A stretch of 38,727 bases of DNA from JBBTSQ01 sp039795895 (GTDB lineage: Bacteria > Patescibacteriota > Minisyncoccia > Phycocordibacterales > JBAYGS01): positions 1 through 38,727 of the forward strand of contig JBDKKW010000007.1 of NCBI GenBank assembly GCA_039795895.1, written 5' to 3'. Below are positions 27,309 through 33,799 of the stretch, in pieces (positions within the stretch are counted from its first letter, which is position 1; each line of letters starts with the position of its first letter). A model generated the notes under the pieces. It did not search any database and was not told where the DNA came from. It saw only the letters and a program-made list of their open reading frames with translations. Both the position numbers and the translations under genes were made by a program.

Positions 27309-27862
27309 GTATGACCACTAATTACAAAACAAATCAGTGCGGATTTACCATCATTGAATCACTGGTGGCGATTTCGATTATGCTTGTTGCGATCGCTGGT
27401 CCACTCACTCTTGCAAACAATTCGATCTCAAACGCCGTCGCTTCCAAGCAACAGCTCGAAGCTTCATATTTGGGACAAGACCTGCTTGAGTATATTCGAT
27501 GGGTGAGAGATACCGAGGGGACTTCACAATTTTTGGGTGAGGTGGGGTCATTGTGTACGGTCTCAGATCCGTGTGCTGTCGATACTACCAAGACCACATT
27601 TACCGGGCCGACGGGGAGCGATAGTGCGCTCAAAGGTTCATGCTCAGATCCATCAGTGTGTGTACTGTATTACGACAAAACGGGTACGCATCAGTACGGA
27701 CACGATGGAACCACCGGAGCAACACCCACCACTTTTTCTCGCTCACTTGCAATCACACGTATTTCGAGTGATGAGTTTACTGCGACCGTAGTCACTGCCT
27801 GGAAGACGCCCTCTGGAGTGCGTGCGGTAACCCTGAAAGAGGATTTTATGAATTGGAAATAA
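27305..27862 (+). CDS. minor prepilin, PilV/GspI-like
   Basis: A 185-residue prepilin: leader MSMTTNYKTNQCG, then FTIIESLVAISIMLVAIAGP with Glu +5. The spine continues with ASYLGQDLLEYIRWVRD, common in PilV/GspI-type subunits ('A.ylA.e.lE.ir..Rd'). Several Cys pairs occur in the head. It lies between two other minor pilins with 4-nt overlap upstream and a 1-nt gap downstream. Confidence 0.82.
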   Translation: MSMTTNYKTNQCGFTIIESLVAISIMLVAIAGPLTLANNSISNAVASKQQLEASYLGQDLLEYIRWVRDTEGTSQFLGEVGSLCTVSDPCAVDTTKTTFTGPTGSDSALKGSCSDPSVCVLYYDKTGTHQYGHDGTTGATPTTFSRSLAITRISSDEFTATVVTAWKTPSGVRAVTLKEDFMNWK

Positions 27863-27863
27863 T

Positions 27864-28313
27864 ATGACACCCACTGCTTCATACAATCAAAAAGGCTTTG
27901 CACTACTCTTTACGGTATTGGTGGTATCGTTGTTGCTCGCGATTAGTCTTTCGATTTCGAATATTACTTTGCGAGAGTTGGTACTTTCATCTGCCACGCG
28001 AGATTCGCATATTGCTTTTTATGCAGCTGATACAGCACTTGAGTGTGCACTCTATCTCGATACCAAAAAGAATGCGCTACCTCTTGCAAATGGTGTTATC
28101 GTGCTTGATCCCACTCTGCTTTCATCATGTGCTGTGGTGGACACCGTGACACCTACAAAGATTGCTTTCAAAAGTCAGCCAAATCCTCCGAGTCCATACT
28201 GCTTTACTTTCACTATAGATAAGTCTTCTGGCACTCGCATTGAAGCTCGTGGATACAACAATTGTACCGACAACCTTCGTCGGGTGGAGCGAGGTATTCG
28301 AATTAGCTACTAG
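27864..28313 (+). CDS. minor pilin-like protein, PilX/GspK-like
   Basis: A 149-residue protein with leader ending QKG, then FALLFTVLVVSLLLAISLSI. Glu +5 is missing (a Phe follows FALL), as in GspK and PilX-type subunits, which sit at the pseudopilus tip and need no salt bridge. FYAADTALECALYLD is the usual PilX/GspK continuation. It closes the minor-pilin operon. No assembly ATPase or platform protein gene (pilB, pilC, pilM) is in the window. Confidence 0.75.
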   Translation: MTPTASYNQKGFALLFTVLVVSLLLAISLSISNITLRELVLSSATRDSHIAFYAADTALECALYLDTKKNALPLANGVIVLDPTLLSSCAVVDTVTPTKIAFKSQPNPPSPYCFTFTIDKSSGTRIEARGYNNCTDNLRRVERGIRISY

Positions 28314-28375
28314 GTCAATTTTGCTGGTATTTTTTGAGGAAAACGCTACAATACAAGGGTAATTTTGACCATCGT

Positions 28376-30388
28376 ATGTCTCAGAAAATACCCCAAACAG
28401 TGAGAGATCGCGTCATTAAGCTCCGCCAAACCATTGAAAAACATCGGTATAATTATCACGTACTCGACAAACAAGATATTTCAGATACAGCACTCGACTC
28501 ACTCAAAGATGAGTTGAAGAAGCTTGAAGAAGAGTATCCAGAACTTATCACCTCAGATTCTCCAACTCAGCGTGTGGCAGGGCAGGCAAAAGATGAATTG
28601 GTAAAGTTTACCCATACGATTCCGCAGTGGTCGCTCAATGATGCATTTTCTGAGCAAGACATGCTCGATTTTGATGCAAAAGTAAAACGCTTTTTAAAAT
28701 TGTCTGAGACAGAAGACGTGGAGTATGTATGCGAGCTCAAAATCGATGGCCTCAAGATTGTACTTTATTATGAAAAAGGCGTGTTGGTGCGAGGTGTCAC
28801 TCGAGGCGATGGAGTGGTTGGTGAAGATGTGACACACAATGTCCGCACGATCGAGTCGGTGCCACTATCTCTCGAGAAACCTGTCGATATTGTGGTCGAG
28901 GGGGAAGTGTGGATGAATAAAAAGCAATTTGAGAAATTAAATGCCGAACGAAAAAAGACAGGCGAACCCCTTTTTGCTAATCCTCGAAATATTGCTGCAG
29001 GCTCGATTAGGCAGCTCGATCCTAAAATTGCTTCCGCACGTAAACTCGATACCTTTATCTACGATATTGATCAGTCGAGTGTTGAGATCCCAGATACTCA
29101 AGATTCCGAACTCTCCCTGCTTCAAAAATCAGGCTTTAAGGTGAATCCGCATTTTCGAAGATGTCCTACTATTTCTGATGTGATTGTTTATTGGAAAGAG
29201 TGGCAAAAGAAAGCACCGAAGCAAGACTACTTGATTGATGGCGTGGTGGTAAAAGTGAATAGTCGAACACTACAAGAGCGTCTCGGGTATACCGGCAAAT
29301 CGCCCCGATTTGCTATCGCCTTTAAATTCCCTGCAGAGCAAGTGACGACGGTGGTGGAGGATATTGTGCTCCAGGTGGGGCGGACTGGTGTGGTGACCCC
29401 CGTAGCACATTTACGACCAGTTTTGGTGGCAGGGTCGACGGTCTCTCGAGCGACACTGCACAACGAGGATGAGATTAAGCGTCTCGATGTACGCATTGGT
29501 GATACGGTCATTTTGCAAAAAGCAGGAGATGTAATCCCCGATATTGTGTCGGTGCTGACAGAGTTGCGTACCGGCAAAGAAAAACCATATGTATTTCCCA
29601 AGAAAGTCTCTGGGTGCGGGGGTGACGGCAGTATTGAACGTGTACCCGGACAAGTGGCGTACCGATGCGTATCGAATGATTCGTTTGATCAACTCAAGCG
29701 TAAGTTTTATTATTTTGTCTCAAAAAAAGCCTTTGATATGGATGGGTTGGGACCAAAAATCATTGATGTGTTGCTCGACGAAGGGCTGATCGGTACCTTT
29801 GATGATATTTTTACCTTGAAGCGAGGCGATGTGCTTGCGTTGCCTCGATTTGCTGAAAAGTCAGTAGACAATTTGTTGGCTTCGATTGAAAAGGCTCGGA
29901 CTGTCTCGCTCACTCGCTTCTTGATCTCACTTTCGATTACTCACGTGGGAGAAGAAACGGCAGATGATATCGCGGAGCATTTTGGTACCATTGAAAAAGT
30001 GAGGAAGGCGAGTGTGGCTGAGGTAGAGTCGATTGAGGGTGTCGGTCCGGTGGTGGCTAAGTCACTCGTTGATTTTTTTGCGGACAAGGAGTCACAAAAA
30101 TTAGTCGATCGCCTGCTTACCCAGGTGCGCGTGATGCCTGTCACTGTCGCCAATAAAAAGTCATTACCTTTTTCAGGGAAGACGTTTGTACTTACCGGGA
30201 CGCTTGAAACGATGAGTCGTGATGAGGCAAAGCAAAAGATTAAAATAAATGGCGGTTCGGTATCAGGATCGGTGTCAAAAAATACTGCGTATGTTGTAAC
30301 GGGGGAGAATCCAGGGTCAAAGCTGACTGAAGCTGAGAAATTGGGAGTACCTGTACTCACCGAGAAGCAATTTTTGGCGATGTTGTAG
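28376..30388 (+). CDS. ligA: NAD-dependent DNA ligase with decayed zinc finger
   Basis: A 670-residue ligase from the ATG at 28376 (an in-frame TTG 42 nt upstream is less likely). Order: Ia and adenylation domain with CELKIDG (adenylated Lys122), EGEVWMNKKQFEKLN, OB fold with VGRTGVVTPVAHL, zinc-finger region, HhH domain (GEETADDIAEHFG, IEGVGPVVAKSL), and C-terminal BRCT (FSGKTFVLTGTLE...AYVVTGENPGSK). In the finger only Cys414 and Cys431 remain; the positions equivalent to the first and last ligands of the E. coli C-x2-C...C-x5-C set are Val and Phe. Replication and repair ligase, cytosolic. Confidence 0.95.
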   Translation: MSQKIPQTVRDRVIKLRQTIEKHRYNYHVLDKQDISDTALDSLKDELKKLEEEYPELITSDSPTQRVAGQAKDELVKFTHTIPQWSLNDAFSEQDMLDFDAKVKRFLKLSETEDVEYVCELKIDGLKIVLYYEKGVLVRGVTRGDGVVGEDVTHNVRTIESVPLSLEKPVDIVVEGEVWMNKKQFEKLNAERKKTGEPLFANPRNIAAGSIRQLDPKIASARKLDTFIYDIDQSSVEIPDTQDSELSLLQKSGFKVNPHFRRCPTISDVIVYWKEWQKKAPKQDYLIDGVVVKVNSRTLQERLGYTGKSPRFAIAFKFPAEQVTTVVEDIVLQVGRTGVVTPVAHLRPVLVAGSTVSRATLHNEDEIKRLDVRIGDTVILQKAGDVIPDIVSVLTELRTGKEKPYVFPKKVSGCGGDGSIERVPGQVAYRCVSNDSFDQLKRKFYYFVSKKAFDMDGLGPKIIDVLLDEGLIGTFDDIFTLKRGDVLALPRFAEKSVDNLLASIEKARTVSLTRFLISLSITHVGEETADDIAEHFGTIEKVRKASVAEVESIEGVGPVVAKSLVDFFADKESQKLVDRLLTQVRVMPVTVANKKSLPFSGKTFVLTGTLETMSRDEAKQKIKINGGSVSGSVSKNTAYVVTGENPGSKLTEAEKLGVPVLTEKQFLAML

Positions 30389-30422
30389 GAGGTCTTCTTT
30401 TCTATCTTACTTCCTGCTATGC

Positions 30423-30428
30423 TATGAT
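30423..30428 (+). promoter_or_regulatory. -10 element six bases before gatC
   Basis: TGC-TATGAT (an extended -10) is followed by ACTTAT and the ATG at 30435. It again predicts transcription starting at the start codon. Confidence 0.45.
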
Positions 30429-30434
30429 ACTTAT

Positions 30435-30719
30435 ATGATTAGCAAAGCTGAAATCGAAAAATTGGCGTCGTTGTCTCGAGTGGCTCTGACTCCTGCTGAA
30501 AAAGATAATTTTACCACGCAGATTGATGCGATTTTGGGGTACGTGGACCAGCTTAAAAAAGTGTCGGTACAGGCGGTGACAGACACTGCTTCGGCACAGG
30601 TAAATGTGTTGCGAGAAGACGCTAATCCGCACGAGCCAGGCAAACACACCGAAGCGATTCTTGCTGTTGCTCCGGCCAAAGAAGGTCAGTATATAAAGGT
30701 AAAGAAAATAATCGGCTAG
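30435..30719 (+). CDS. gatC: Asp/Glu-tRNA amidotransferase subunit C
   Basis: A 94-residue protein of normal GatC length. ISKAEIEKLASLSRVALTPA at 2-21 and the helix IDAILGYVDQLKKV match the family; GatC wraps around GatA and stabilises the GatA-GatB contact. It is 6 nt before gatA. gatB is not in the window, so the third subunit must be elsewhere. It takes part in making Gln-tRNA(Gln) and/or Asn-tRNA(Asn). Confidence 0.93.
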   Translation: MISKAEIEKLASLSRVALTPAEKDNFTTQIDAILGYVDQLKKVSVQAVTDTASAQVNVLREDANPHEPGKHTEAILAVAPAKEGQYIKVKKIIG

Positions 30720-30725
30720 ACTTGT

Positions 30726-32144
30726 ATGATTGAACTCGTAAAACTCACTATTGAAAAAGCACACGCGGACTTGGTGTCCGGAGCATATTCGGCTGTCGAT
30801 TTGGCAAAGGCGTATCTTGCTCAGATTGAAAAGCGTAATTCAGAACTCAACGCATACCTTGAGGTATTTTCTGATGTCTTGGAACAGGCGAGAGTTGCTG
30901 ATGAGCGATTAAAATCAAAAAAGAATGTGACCAAGCTCACCGGTATTCCGTTTGCTATCAAGGATAATATTTTGATCGAAGGACGAAGAGTGTCATCGGC
31001 TTCAAAAATTCTCGAAGGGTACGTAGCGACCTATGACGCGACAGCGATAAAAAAGCTTAAAGATGCAGGTGCGATCTTTTTGGGGAGAGTTAATATGGAT
31101 GAATTTGCGATGGGTGGTTCGACTGAAAATTCCGCCTATGGCGTGACGAAGAATCCGCACGATACTACTCGAGTGGCAGGAGGTTCATCTGGTGGCTCGG
31201 TAGCTGCGATGGCAGCTGATTTGTGTCTTGTGGCGCTCGGGTCAGATACAGGCGGTTCGATCCGTCAGCCGGCAGCATTTTGTGGAGTAGTAGGACTGAA
31301 GCCGACATACGGGAGTGTGTCGCGTTCTGGACTGATGGCGATGGGGTCATCACTCGATGTTATCGGACCAATTACTAAAACCGTCGCTGATAGTGAAATT
31401 GTGTATCAGGCTATTTTGGGTAAGGATTCCCTCGACAGTACTTCAATTGATAGTCCTGTTGTGGTGTCTAAAAAAGTATTAACTTTCGGTATCCCGAGAG
31501 ACTTTTTGAAAAGCGATGGTATTGATGCTTCGGTACGAGAAAATTTTGAACAAGCTGTTGCACATTTCAAAAAGCTCGGACACAAGATTGTCGATGTTTC
31601 TCTGCCGTCACTTGAGTATGCTTTGGCCACCTATTATGTCTTGATGCCCGCCGAAGTGTCTTCGAATCTTTCTCGTTTTGATGGAGTAAAATATGGATTA
31701 CGAAAAGAGGGGGCAACCTTACTTGATGACTATCTGAAGACCCGCGCAGAAGGTTTTGGTGCCGAAGCTCGTCGACGTATTATCCTGGGTACCTATGTAC
31801 TTTCTTCGGGATATTACGATGCGTACTATGGTCGAGCCTGTCAGGTACGCAACCAGATTCGGGCCGATTTCGCCCGGGTGTTTGCTGAGGTAGATGTGAT
31901 TTTGACTCCGACTACACCAACTCCAGCCTTTAAGATTGGTGAGAAAAGTAGTAATCCACTCGAAATGTATTTGGCTGATATTTTTACGGTACCAATCAAC
32001 CTCGCTGGGGTGCCGGCAATCTCGATACCTTCAGGGACGGTAACTGTTGATGGGAAAAAGTTGCCACTCGGGGTACAATTGATAGGAGGGCACGGTGCAG
32101 AAGCCACTCTCTTTTCTGCAAGTAAACAATTTTTAGGTGAATAG
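30726..32144 (+). CDS. gatA: Asp/Glu-tRNA amidotransferase subunit A
   Basis: A 472-residue amidase-signature enzyme that releases ammonia from glutamine for tRNA-dependent amidation. The Ser-cisSer-Lys triad is clear: Lys79 (FAIKDNI), Ser154 (AGGSSGGS) and Ser178 (GSDTGGSIRQPAAF), numbered as in well-studied GatA proteins. VGLKPTYGSVSRSGLMAM follows as expected, and the length is typical. It overlaps the longest form of the next gene, so the three genes are probably one transcript. Confidence 0.96.
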   Translation: MIELVKLTIEKAHADLVSGAYSAVDLAKAYLAQIEKRNSELNAYLEVFSDVLEQARVADERLKSKKNVTKLTGIPFAIKDNILIEGRRVSSASKILEGYVATYDATAIKKLKDAGAIFLGRVNMDEFAMGGSTENSAYGVTKNPHDTTRVAGGSSGGSVAAMAADLCLVALGSDTGGSIRQPAAFCGVVGLKPTYGSVSRSGLMAMGSSLDVIGPITKTVADSEIVYQAILGKDSLDSTSIDSPVVVSKKVLTFGIPRDFLKSDGIDASVRENFEQAVAHFKKLGHKIVDVSLPSLEYALATYYVLMPAEVSSNLSRFDGVKYGLRKEGATLLDDYLKTRAEGFGAEARRRIILGTYVLSSGYYDAYYGRACQVRNQIRADFARVFAEVDVILTPTTPTPAFKIGEKSSNPLEMYLADIFTVPINLAGVPAISIPSGTVTVDGKKLPLGVQLIGGHGAEATLFSASKQFLGE

Positions 32145-32148
32145 TTCC

Positions 32149-32733
32149 ATGAATCAAGGAAATCAAACTGTATTTATTAATCTCGAATACTTCTTTCGAC
32201 TTCTGATCGATTGGCTCAGACGTGTTCGTCTTGACGAGATTATTGCCTGGATTATTCGAGTTTTGCATGCACTTGAGCCGTTTATAGAATTTTTGTGCTT
32301 TGTATTATTTTGCGCTGCCGTCTACTACTACTTTGAACGAAAGAAAGTTGACCACCATGAAGAAAGACAACTTGCCAAGATGATCAAAGAGGCGAGTGCG
32401 GTAAAGACTACTGCACCAAAGAATGCAAAATGGGAACGGGTGCTTGATCATATCAATTCTAATAATCAGAATGATTGGAAAGCGGCGATTATTGAGGCGG
32501 ATATTATGCTCGATGAATTACTAACGATACTTAATTACCAAGGAGATAGTATTGGCGCAAAGTTGAAGGCGGTTGAGCCGAGTGATTTTGATACTTTGCA
32601 GTCTGCGTGGGAAGCACATAAAGTACGAAATCAAATCGCCCACGAGGGGAGCGAGTTTGTGCTTTCTGAGCGAGATGCAAAAAGGACGATTGCGTTTTAT
32701 AAGGCTGTATTTGAAGAGTTTGAGTTTATATAA
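32149..32733 (+). CDS. membrane-anchored protein with HEPN-like RNxxAH motif
   Basis: About 194 residues from the ATG at 32149 (an in-frame GTG at 32137 overlaps gatA). A membrane helix lies at about 44-62 (FIEFLCFVLFCAAVYYYF) after an amphipathic N-terminus. The cytosolic part is helical: WKAAIIEADIMLDELL, then HKVRNQIAHEG with Arg160 and His165. The R-x4-H spacing inside a four-helix bundle with an upstream 'A.i.Ae..l' helix resembles HEPN/DUF4145-type domains, some of which are RNases. The assignment is by motif only. Position after gatA and before a tRNA cluster is suggestive but does not prove an RNA role. Confidence 0.55.
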   Translation: MNQGNQTVFINLEYFFRLLIDWLRRVRLDEIIAWIIRVLHALEPFIEFLCFVLFCAAVYYYFERKKVDHHEERQLAKMIKEASAVKTTAPKNAKWERVLDHINSNNQNDWKAAIIEADIMLDELLTILNYQGDSIGAKLKAVEPSDFDTLQSAWEAHKVRNQIAHEGSEFVLSERDAKRTIAFYKAVFEEFEFI

Positions 32734-32749
32734 AAACAATAGAATATTC

Positions 32750-32817
32750 GACCCTTATCATGGCTACGCCAGATCTCGCGAAGCGAGACAGGGTCAGTAG
32801 TCTGACTGGATTTTTTC
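32750..32817 (+). terminator. nested hairpins ending in a T-run
   Basis: GACCCT (32750-32755) pairs with AGGGTC (32790-32795) around an inner TCTCGC-gaa-GCGAGA stem. A second stem GTCAG/CTGAC (32793-32806) precedes a run of six T at about 32812. It is a likely terminator for the gatC-gatA-HEPN operon. Confidence 0.5.
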
Positions 32818-32857
32818 TTAGTTTAAAGGCAAACTTGAAAAAAACTCAATTAGGCTT

Positions 32858-33012
32858 CGAGTGACGGGACTCTTTCCTTACAGGAACGGTACAGGCTTCA
32901 TATCGTGCTCGCTCTGCTGTGCGCGATATATTCAGCCTTTTCGAGTCCCTCTCGAAGCTAATGCTTCTCGCACTCGCGCAAATTGAAAAACACCCCAAAA
33001 GGGTGTCTTTAA
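32858..33012 (-). repeat. tRNA-Asp-associated element, distal copy (Asp-2)
   Basis: Read on the minus strand (the tRNA direction) the unit starts after a hairpin terminator. It shows an inverted T-arm copy (GGGACTCGAA, complement of 32940-32949), an internal long stem (ATATCG..GC/GCGCGATAT with flanking AGGCT/AGCCT), a small TTCC-TTACA-GGAA hairpin, and ends in a direct copy of the tRNA 3' end (32858-32872, 15 bp identical to 33202-33216). The 21-nt segment at 32873-32893 recurs with three differences in the tRNA-Thr element at 35938-35958. No ORF. Confidence 0.65.
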
Positions 33013-33024
33013 TTTGCGCGAGTG
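32971..33024 (-). terminator. large hairpin between the two Asp elements
   Basis: CACTCGCGCAAATT (32971-32984) and AATTTGCGCGAGTG (33011-33024) form a perfect 14-bp stem around an inner ACACCC/GGGTGT stem. On the minus strand the inner stem is followed by five T. It repeats the layout of the real tRNA-Asp terminator, including the acceptor-strand complement. Confidence 0.6.
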
Positions 33025-33195
33025 ACGGGAATCTCTCCCTCGACTTTTTCTCGTCGTCACTCGAAAAAGTCTGGGCACCAGCTCGCGGTTTTGCCAGCTA
33101 GCAAAACATCGCTCCGCTGTTCGAGTCCCGACGTGAGTGAAGCGGTTCACTCACTTCACTCGCACACAAGAAAACCGGCTCTAGGCCGGTTTTCT
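33013..33195 (-). repeat. tRNA-Asp-associated element, proximal copy (Asp-1)
   Basis: On the minus strand, after the tRNA terminator, a GTGAGTGA/TCACTCAC hairpin is followed by an inverted T-arm copy (complement of GTTCGAGTCCCG at 33119-33130, 12 bp exact). Two interior hairpins follow (GTTTTGC/GCAAAAC and GACTTTTTC/GAAAAAGTC). It ends with a direct copy of the tRNA 3' end (33013-33030, 18 bp identical to 33196-33213). The stretch starting at 33069 (GTCTGGGCACC) is shared with the fMet element at 33503. No ORF. Confidence 0.7.
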
Positions 33196-33196
33196 T
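33168..33196 (-). terminator. tRNA-Asp terminator
   Basis: AAGAAAACCGGC (33168-33179) and GCCGGTTTTCTT (33185-33196) form a perfect 12-bp stem 4 nt after the tRNA, and transcription toward lower coordinates ends in TTTTCTT. Confidence 0.85.
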
Positions 33197-33199
33197 TTG

Positions 33200-33273
33200 C
33201 GCGAGTGACGGGACTCGAACCCGCAGCCTCTCCCGTGACAGGGGAACGCTCTAACCAATTGAGCTACACCCGC
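33200..33273 (-). tRNA. tRNA-Asp (GTC)
   Basis: A 74-nt cloverleaf on the minus strand. The acceptor stem GCGGGTG/CACTCGC has one G-U pair, the D-arm is GCTC/GAGC, and the anticodon stem TTCCC/GGGAG holds loop CTGTCAC with anticodon GTC. The T-arm GCGGG-TTCGAGT-CCCGT is complete. Discriminator is G73, as expected for Asp; CCA is not encoded. It has its own promoter and terminator. Confidence 0.95.
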
Positions 33274-33282
33274 AACAGGGAG

Positions 33283-33311
33283 AATATAGCAGGAAATCGC
33301 GAAAGAAACAA
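33283..33311 (-). promoter_or_regulatory. tRNA-Asp promoter
   Basis: On the minus strand TTGTTT (33311-33306), a 17-nt spacer ending in TGC, and TATATT (33288-33283). It lies in the 50-nt gap between tRNA-Met and tRNA-Asp, 9 nt before the mature 5' end. Confidence 0.7.
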
Positions 33312-33323
33312 TGATTGTGACTG

Positions 33324-33396
33324 TGTCGGGGGTGGGGATCGAACCCACGACCCCAGGCTTATGAGTCCTGTGCTCTACCAACTGAGCTACCCCGAC
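33324..33396 (-). tRNA. tRNA-Met (CAT), elongator
   Basis: A 73-nt cloverleaf on the minus strand. Acceptor GTCGGGG/CCCCGAC, D-arm GCTC/GAGC, anticodon stem CAGGA/GCCTG (with one mismatch) and loop CTCATAA, T-arm GTGGG-TTCGATC-CCCAC, A73, no encoded CCA. A full 1-72 pair rules out the initiator. A lysidine-modified tRNA-Ile with the same CAT anticodon is an alternative that cannot be excluded by eye. Unlike its neighbours it carries no 3' element. Confidence 0.85.
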
Positions 33397-33414
33397 ATAT
33401 GAGAAACGTGGCTA

Positions 33415-33443
33415 AATATACTACGGTTTAGAGAGAAAGACAA
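33415..33443 (-). promoter_or_regulatory. tRNA-Met promoter
   Basis: On the minus strand TTGTCT (33443-33438), a 17-nt spacer, TATATT (33420-33415), 18 nt before the tRNA. It begins directly where the fMet-associated element ends. Confidence 0.7.
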
Positions 33444-33452
33444 TCTTAAAAC

Positions 33453-33647
33453 TGCGGGGGTTGGATTTTCCCGCGACTCAAAGTTCGCTGTCGCTCACTT
33501 TGGTCTGGGCACCGCCTCACGGTCTCGCCTACTAGCTCGACATCGTTCCGGCGTTCAAATCCAAACGGAAGTGACGCAGGTCACTTCTTCCCCACGCAAA
33601 AGCACAAAAGAAAACCACCTCGTTTGAGGCGGTTTTCTTTTGGCTTG
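33453..33647 (-). repeat. initiator-tRNA-associated element (fMet-1)
   Basis: On the minus strand, after the tRNA terminator come a GAAGTGAC/GTCACTTC hairpin (33568-33587) and an inverted T-arm copy (complement of GTTCAAATCCAA at 33553-33564, 12 bp exact). Interior stems match those of Asp-1: CAAAGT/ACTTTG where Asp-1 has TTTTTC/GAAAAA. It ends with a direct copy of the tRNA 3' end (33453-33468, 16 bp identical to 33649-33664). About 70 nt starting at GTCTGGGCACC (33503) align with Asp-1 at roughly 70% identity by eye. No ORF. Confidence 0.7.
33606..33641 (-). terminator. tRNA-fMet terminator
   Basis: AAAAGAAAACCACCTC and GAGGCGGTTTTCTTTT pair around a GTTT loop with one mismatch, 6 nt after the tRNA. 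Transcription toward lower coordinates ends in the T tract. Confidence 0.82.
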
Positions 33648-33721
<74 letters not shown>

Positions 33722-33745
33722 ATGTCCCTAAATCAAGGAAATGTG

Positions 33746-33773
33746 ATTATACCCTATAGTGTTCAAAATACAA
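33746..33773 (-). promoter_or_regulatory. tRNA-fMet promoter
   Basis: On the minus strand TTGTAT (33773-33768), a 16-nt spacer, then a perfect TATAAT (33751-33746), 24 nt before the tRNA. Confidence 0.65.
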
Positions 33774-33787
33774 GTCACTGAATCGGT

Positions 33788-33793
33788 TATACT
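33788..33793 (+). promoter_or_regulatory. -10 element six bases before the TrpC-like gene
   Basis: TATACT is followed by ACAGGG and the GTG at 33800. The fixed 6-nt distance supports the GTG as the true start and a leaderless transcript. Confidence 0.48.
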
Positions 33794-33799
33794 ACAGGG

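Larger units (their letters stand above)
32734..33199. other. 466-nt gene-less region
   Basis: It holds the operon terminator (32750-32817) and two tandem tRNA-Asp-associated hairpin elements (listed separately). No plausible coding sequence is seen; open frames here are by-products of tRNA-like sequence. Confidence 0.7.

Noticed and set aside
28334..28375. TTG-initiated extension of LigA
   Set aside because: The extra 14 residues are not family-like and the ATG at 28376 gives the usual N-terminus; a TACAAT -10-like motif lies inside the extension.
33022..33402. 126-codon open frame on the plus strand ending in a 'GDRTHDPRLMSPVLYQLSYPDI'-like tail
   Set aside because: It is an antisense translation of the tRNA-Asp and tRNA-Met genes and their elements; such tails are a well-known mis-annotation.
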